From: Raineyella sp964402325 | GTDB lineage: Bacteria; Actinomycetota; Actinomycetes; Propionibacteriales; Propionibacteriaceae | NCBI GenBank assembly: GCA_964402325.1 | Contig: CAYOBI010000018.1 | Span: 1 to 35,708, forward strand | Length of the DNA stretch: 35,708 nucleotides | Direction of reading: 5' to 3' | In this document: piece by piece, positions 32,265 through 35,708 of the stretch | Layout: each line of letters starts with the position of its first letter | How positions within the stretch are numbered: position 1 is the stretch's first letter | The notes under the pieces: model-generated | The model's database searches: none | What the model saw: only the letters and a program-made list of their open reading frames with translations | What the model was told of the DNA's origin: nothing | Position numbers and translations under genes: made by a program

Positions 32265-32756
32265 TCAGACCAGCAGGACGTCGAGCTCGTCGGGGGCGTA
32301 CCAGAGCAGGTCGTGCGCGGCCACCAGGGCCGCGGTCCGCTCGGCGAACGCCTCCGGATCGGCCAGCGCGGCCCGCGCCGCCGCCACCGCGGGCAGTGCT
32401 TGAGCCTCGTCGATGAACAGGGCGCTGACCTGCGACCAGGCGACGTCCGTGACCGTCACCCGGCCACTGCCGTCGGGTTCCGCGGCGGTGACCTGTTCGG
32501 GCCGGACCCGCACCGCCACCACGAACCGTGGCCCCTCCGCGGCACCCAGGCCGGCCAGGCCGGCGTCGGTGAGGGCCCAGTAGTCGGCCTCCTCCTCGTC
32601 GTCCGGCACCGCCGGGTCGAGGTCGCGACGCCGCGCGTACGCCTCGTCGACGCTGATCCCCTCGCCGCGGTCGAGCCGGCCGGTGCGGCGGAATTCCGCC
32701 GCCGCCCCGGTGTCGGAGGGCAGGTAGACGGTCCGGGTGCTGCGTGCGCTCGCCAT
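32265..32756 (-). CDS. Conserved actinobacterial protein, DUF6912-like
   Basis: A 163-residue protein (after a short leader, RTVYLPSDTGAAAEFRRTG) with a first strand 'VYLP', an acidic middle (PAVPDDEEEADYWAL), and a C-terminal half with strand-helix repeats ending WYAPDELDVLLV. The 'VYvP.t...l......G' opening and the 'W...DELd.LL' ending are what I associate with the DUF6912 family, whose role is unknown. I hold the family name loosely. A TAGCCT hexamer 6 nt before the ATG suggests a leaderless mRNA. Its upstream region runs into the assembly gap. Confidence 0.65.
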   Translation of the reverse strand: MASARSTRTVYLPSDTGAAAEFRRTGRLDRGEGISVDEAYARRRDLDPAVPDDEEEADYWALTDAGLAGLGAAEGPRFVVAVRVRPEQVTAAEPDGSGRVTVTDVAWSQVSALFIDEAQALPAVAAARAALADPEAFAERTAALVAAHDLLWYAPDELDVLLV

Positions 32757-32762
32757 GCCCTC

Positions 32763-32768
32763 AGGCTA
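32763..32768 (-). promoter_or_regulatory. -10-like element before the DUF6912-like gene
   Basis: TAGCCT on the minus strand ends 6 nt before the ATG. The -35 region would lie at or in the run of Ns and cannot be seen. Confidence 0.35.
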
Positions 32769-32779
32769 GTGCCCGGACG

Positions 32780-32879
32780 NNNNNNNNNNNNNNNNNNNNN
32801 NNNNNNNNNNNNNNNNNNNNNNNNNNNNNNNNNNNNNNNNNNNNNNNNNNNNNNNNNNNNNNNNNNNNNNNNNNNNNNN
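32780..32879. other. Assembly gap of exactly 100 Ns
   Basis: One hundred undefined bases, a conventional length for a scaffold gap of unknown true size. The right flank starts directly with the 21-bp-phased repeat, so unresolved repeat copies probably caused the break. Confidence 0.9.
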
Positions 32880-32880
32880 G

Positions 32881-32963
32881 GTGTTGTCCGGACGACCGCC
32901 GGTGTTGTCCGGACCGGCCGAGGTGTTGTCCGTGGCGCGAGCTGTCCACAGATGTGTTGTCCG
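32881..32963. repeat. Four GTGTTGTCCG repeats phased at 21, 21 and 31 bp
   Basis: GTGTTGTCCG cores begin at 32881, 32902, 32923 and 32954. The first three are spaced 21 bp and the last 31 bp, so all lie on one helical face. A DnaA-box-like CTGTCCACA (32942-32950) sits in the longer interval. It is the same element as 9116-9178 and, like it, lies directly upstream of a plus-strand gene. More copies may lie in the gap. Confidence 0.7.
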
Positions 32964-32969
32964 GCCCTT

Positions 32970-32985
32970 CCGGGAGAGGTCCCGG
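32970..32985. promoter_or_regulatory. 6-bp palindromic hairpin upstream of the Rv3235-like gene
   Basis: CCGGGA and TCCCGG pair around GAGG, 7 bp after the last repeat core and 17 bp before the GTG start. It could be an operator half-site pair or a 5' UTR hairpin. Confidence 0.3.
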
Positions 32986-33475
32986 GACGGCACGGTGGAC
33001 ACGTGCTCACCGTGCTGCTGCCCGAGACCCGACCGCCCCGCCTCGACCTGTCCGGCCCGCCGGACCGCCCGCTCGACCAAGCGGAATTGTTCGACACCCT
33101 GCCCGGGGCCGCGCCACGGACCGCGCCCGGCACCTCCCGGGCCCGGCTGCTGGCCGGCGCCGGCGAGGCCTGCACCGCCGCCCTGGTCGACGTCCTCGCC
33201 GGCCGTCGGGCACCGCATCAGCTGGCCCGCTGGACCACCGAGGAGGTGCTCACGGACCTGGTCATGCTCGCCCGTGCGGTCCGCCGCCACCCGGTCCGCA
33301 CGGCGTCACCGTACGTCCAGGTCGTCGGTGACCGGGCCGCGGAGATCGTCGTCCCGTGCCTGCCCCGGCAGGGCGACTGGGCGCCGCTGCGGGTGCTGAC
33401 GGCCAGGGTGGAGCCGTACGTCGGCCGCTGGCACTGCTGCCACCTGGGGTGGATCCCCGGCCCGCCCAGGACGGG

Positions 33476-35708
<2,233 letters not shown>

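Noticed and set aside
32881..32963. CRISPR array
   Set aside because: The repeated core is only 10 bp with 11-bp intervals; there are no cas genes and CRISPR repeats and spacers are longer.

Overview
The window is about 35.7 kb of very GC-rich, densely coding DNA from an actinobacterium. A PPA1309-family gene (the family is named from a Cutibacterium acnes locus), RecBCD next to AdnAB, and the overall gene order point to the Propionibacteriales. This is inferred from family content; no database search was run. From memory, much of the order follows the Mycobacterium tuberculosis Rv3193c-Rv3211 and Rv3235-Rv3240c blocks: UPF0182, PDZ/Lon-like protease, DUF2342, TOMM-like protein, uvrD2, nudC, adnB, adnA, DUF3107, DEAD-box helicase, Rv3235-like gene, secA. 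No tRNA, rRNA, CRISPR array, insertion sequence or prophage gene was recognised.

Layout. Positions 1-2001 hold a pair of M16-family peptidase subunits (the first is cut by the window edge). Positions 2027-7153, minus strand, hold moaE, a membrane PDZ/S16 protease, a PPA1309 protein and a large UPF0182 membrane protein. Positions 7256-10247, plus strand, hold a DUF2342 protein, then a 469-bp non-coding region, then a TOMM/RiPP-recognition-like protein. The non-coding region contains a cluster of DnaA-box-like sites, a promoter, a long inverted repeat and three 21-bp-spaced repeats. Positions 10160-28027 form a DNA double-strand-break island: uvrD2 (minus), recC-recB-recD (plus), and adnA-adnB-nudC (minus). 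Positions 28155-30892 hold DUF3107, a DEAD-box RNA helicase and an alpha/beta-hydrolase-fold protein lacking its serine nucleophile. Positions 30905-32756 hold a PHP phosphoesterase, a DUF2505 protein and a DUF6912-like protein. A 100-N assembly gap follows, flanked by the same 21-bp-phased repeat seen 23 kb upstream. Then come an Rv3235-like gene and the C-terminal two thirds or so of secA, which runs off the right edge.

How it works together. Three end-processing systems sit in one 18-kb stretch: RecBCD, AdnAB and the UvrD2 helicase. The promoter regions of uvrD2 and adnA carry close matches to the LexA-independent DNA-damage promoter known in mycobacteria (TTGTCRGTG-N8-TANNNT, the PafBC type), and recC carries a weaker match with the same N8 spacing. 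This suggests one co-regulated break-repair module. Several genes (moaE, uvrD2, adnA, PHP, the DUF6912-like gene, perhaps the DEAD-box helicase) have a -10 hexamer ending 6-7 nt before the start codon, so leaderless transcription appears common here.

The least explained elements are non-coding. One is a tight cluster of DnaA-box-like 9-mers at 8788-8885. The other is a GTGTTGTCCG repeat with an exact 21-bp period, found upstream of two unrelated plus-strand genes and interrupted at the second site by the assembly gap.
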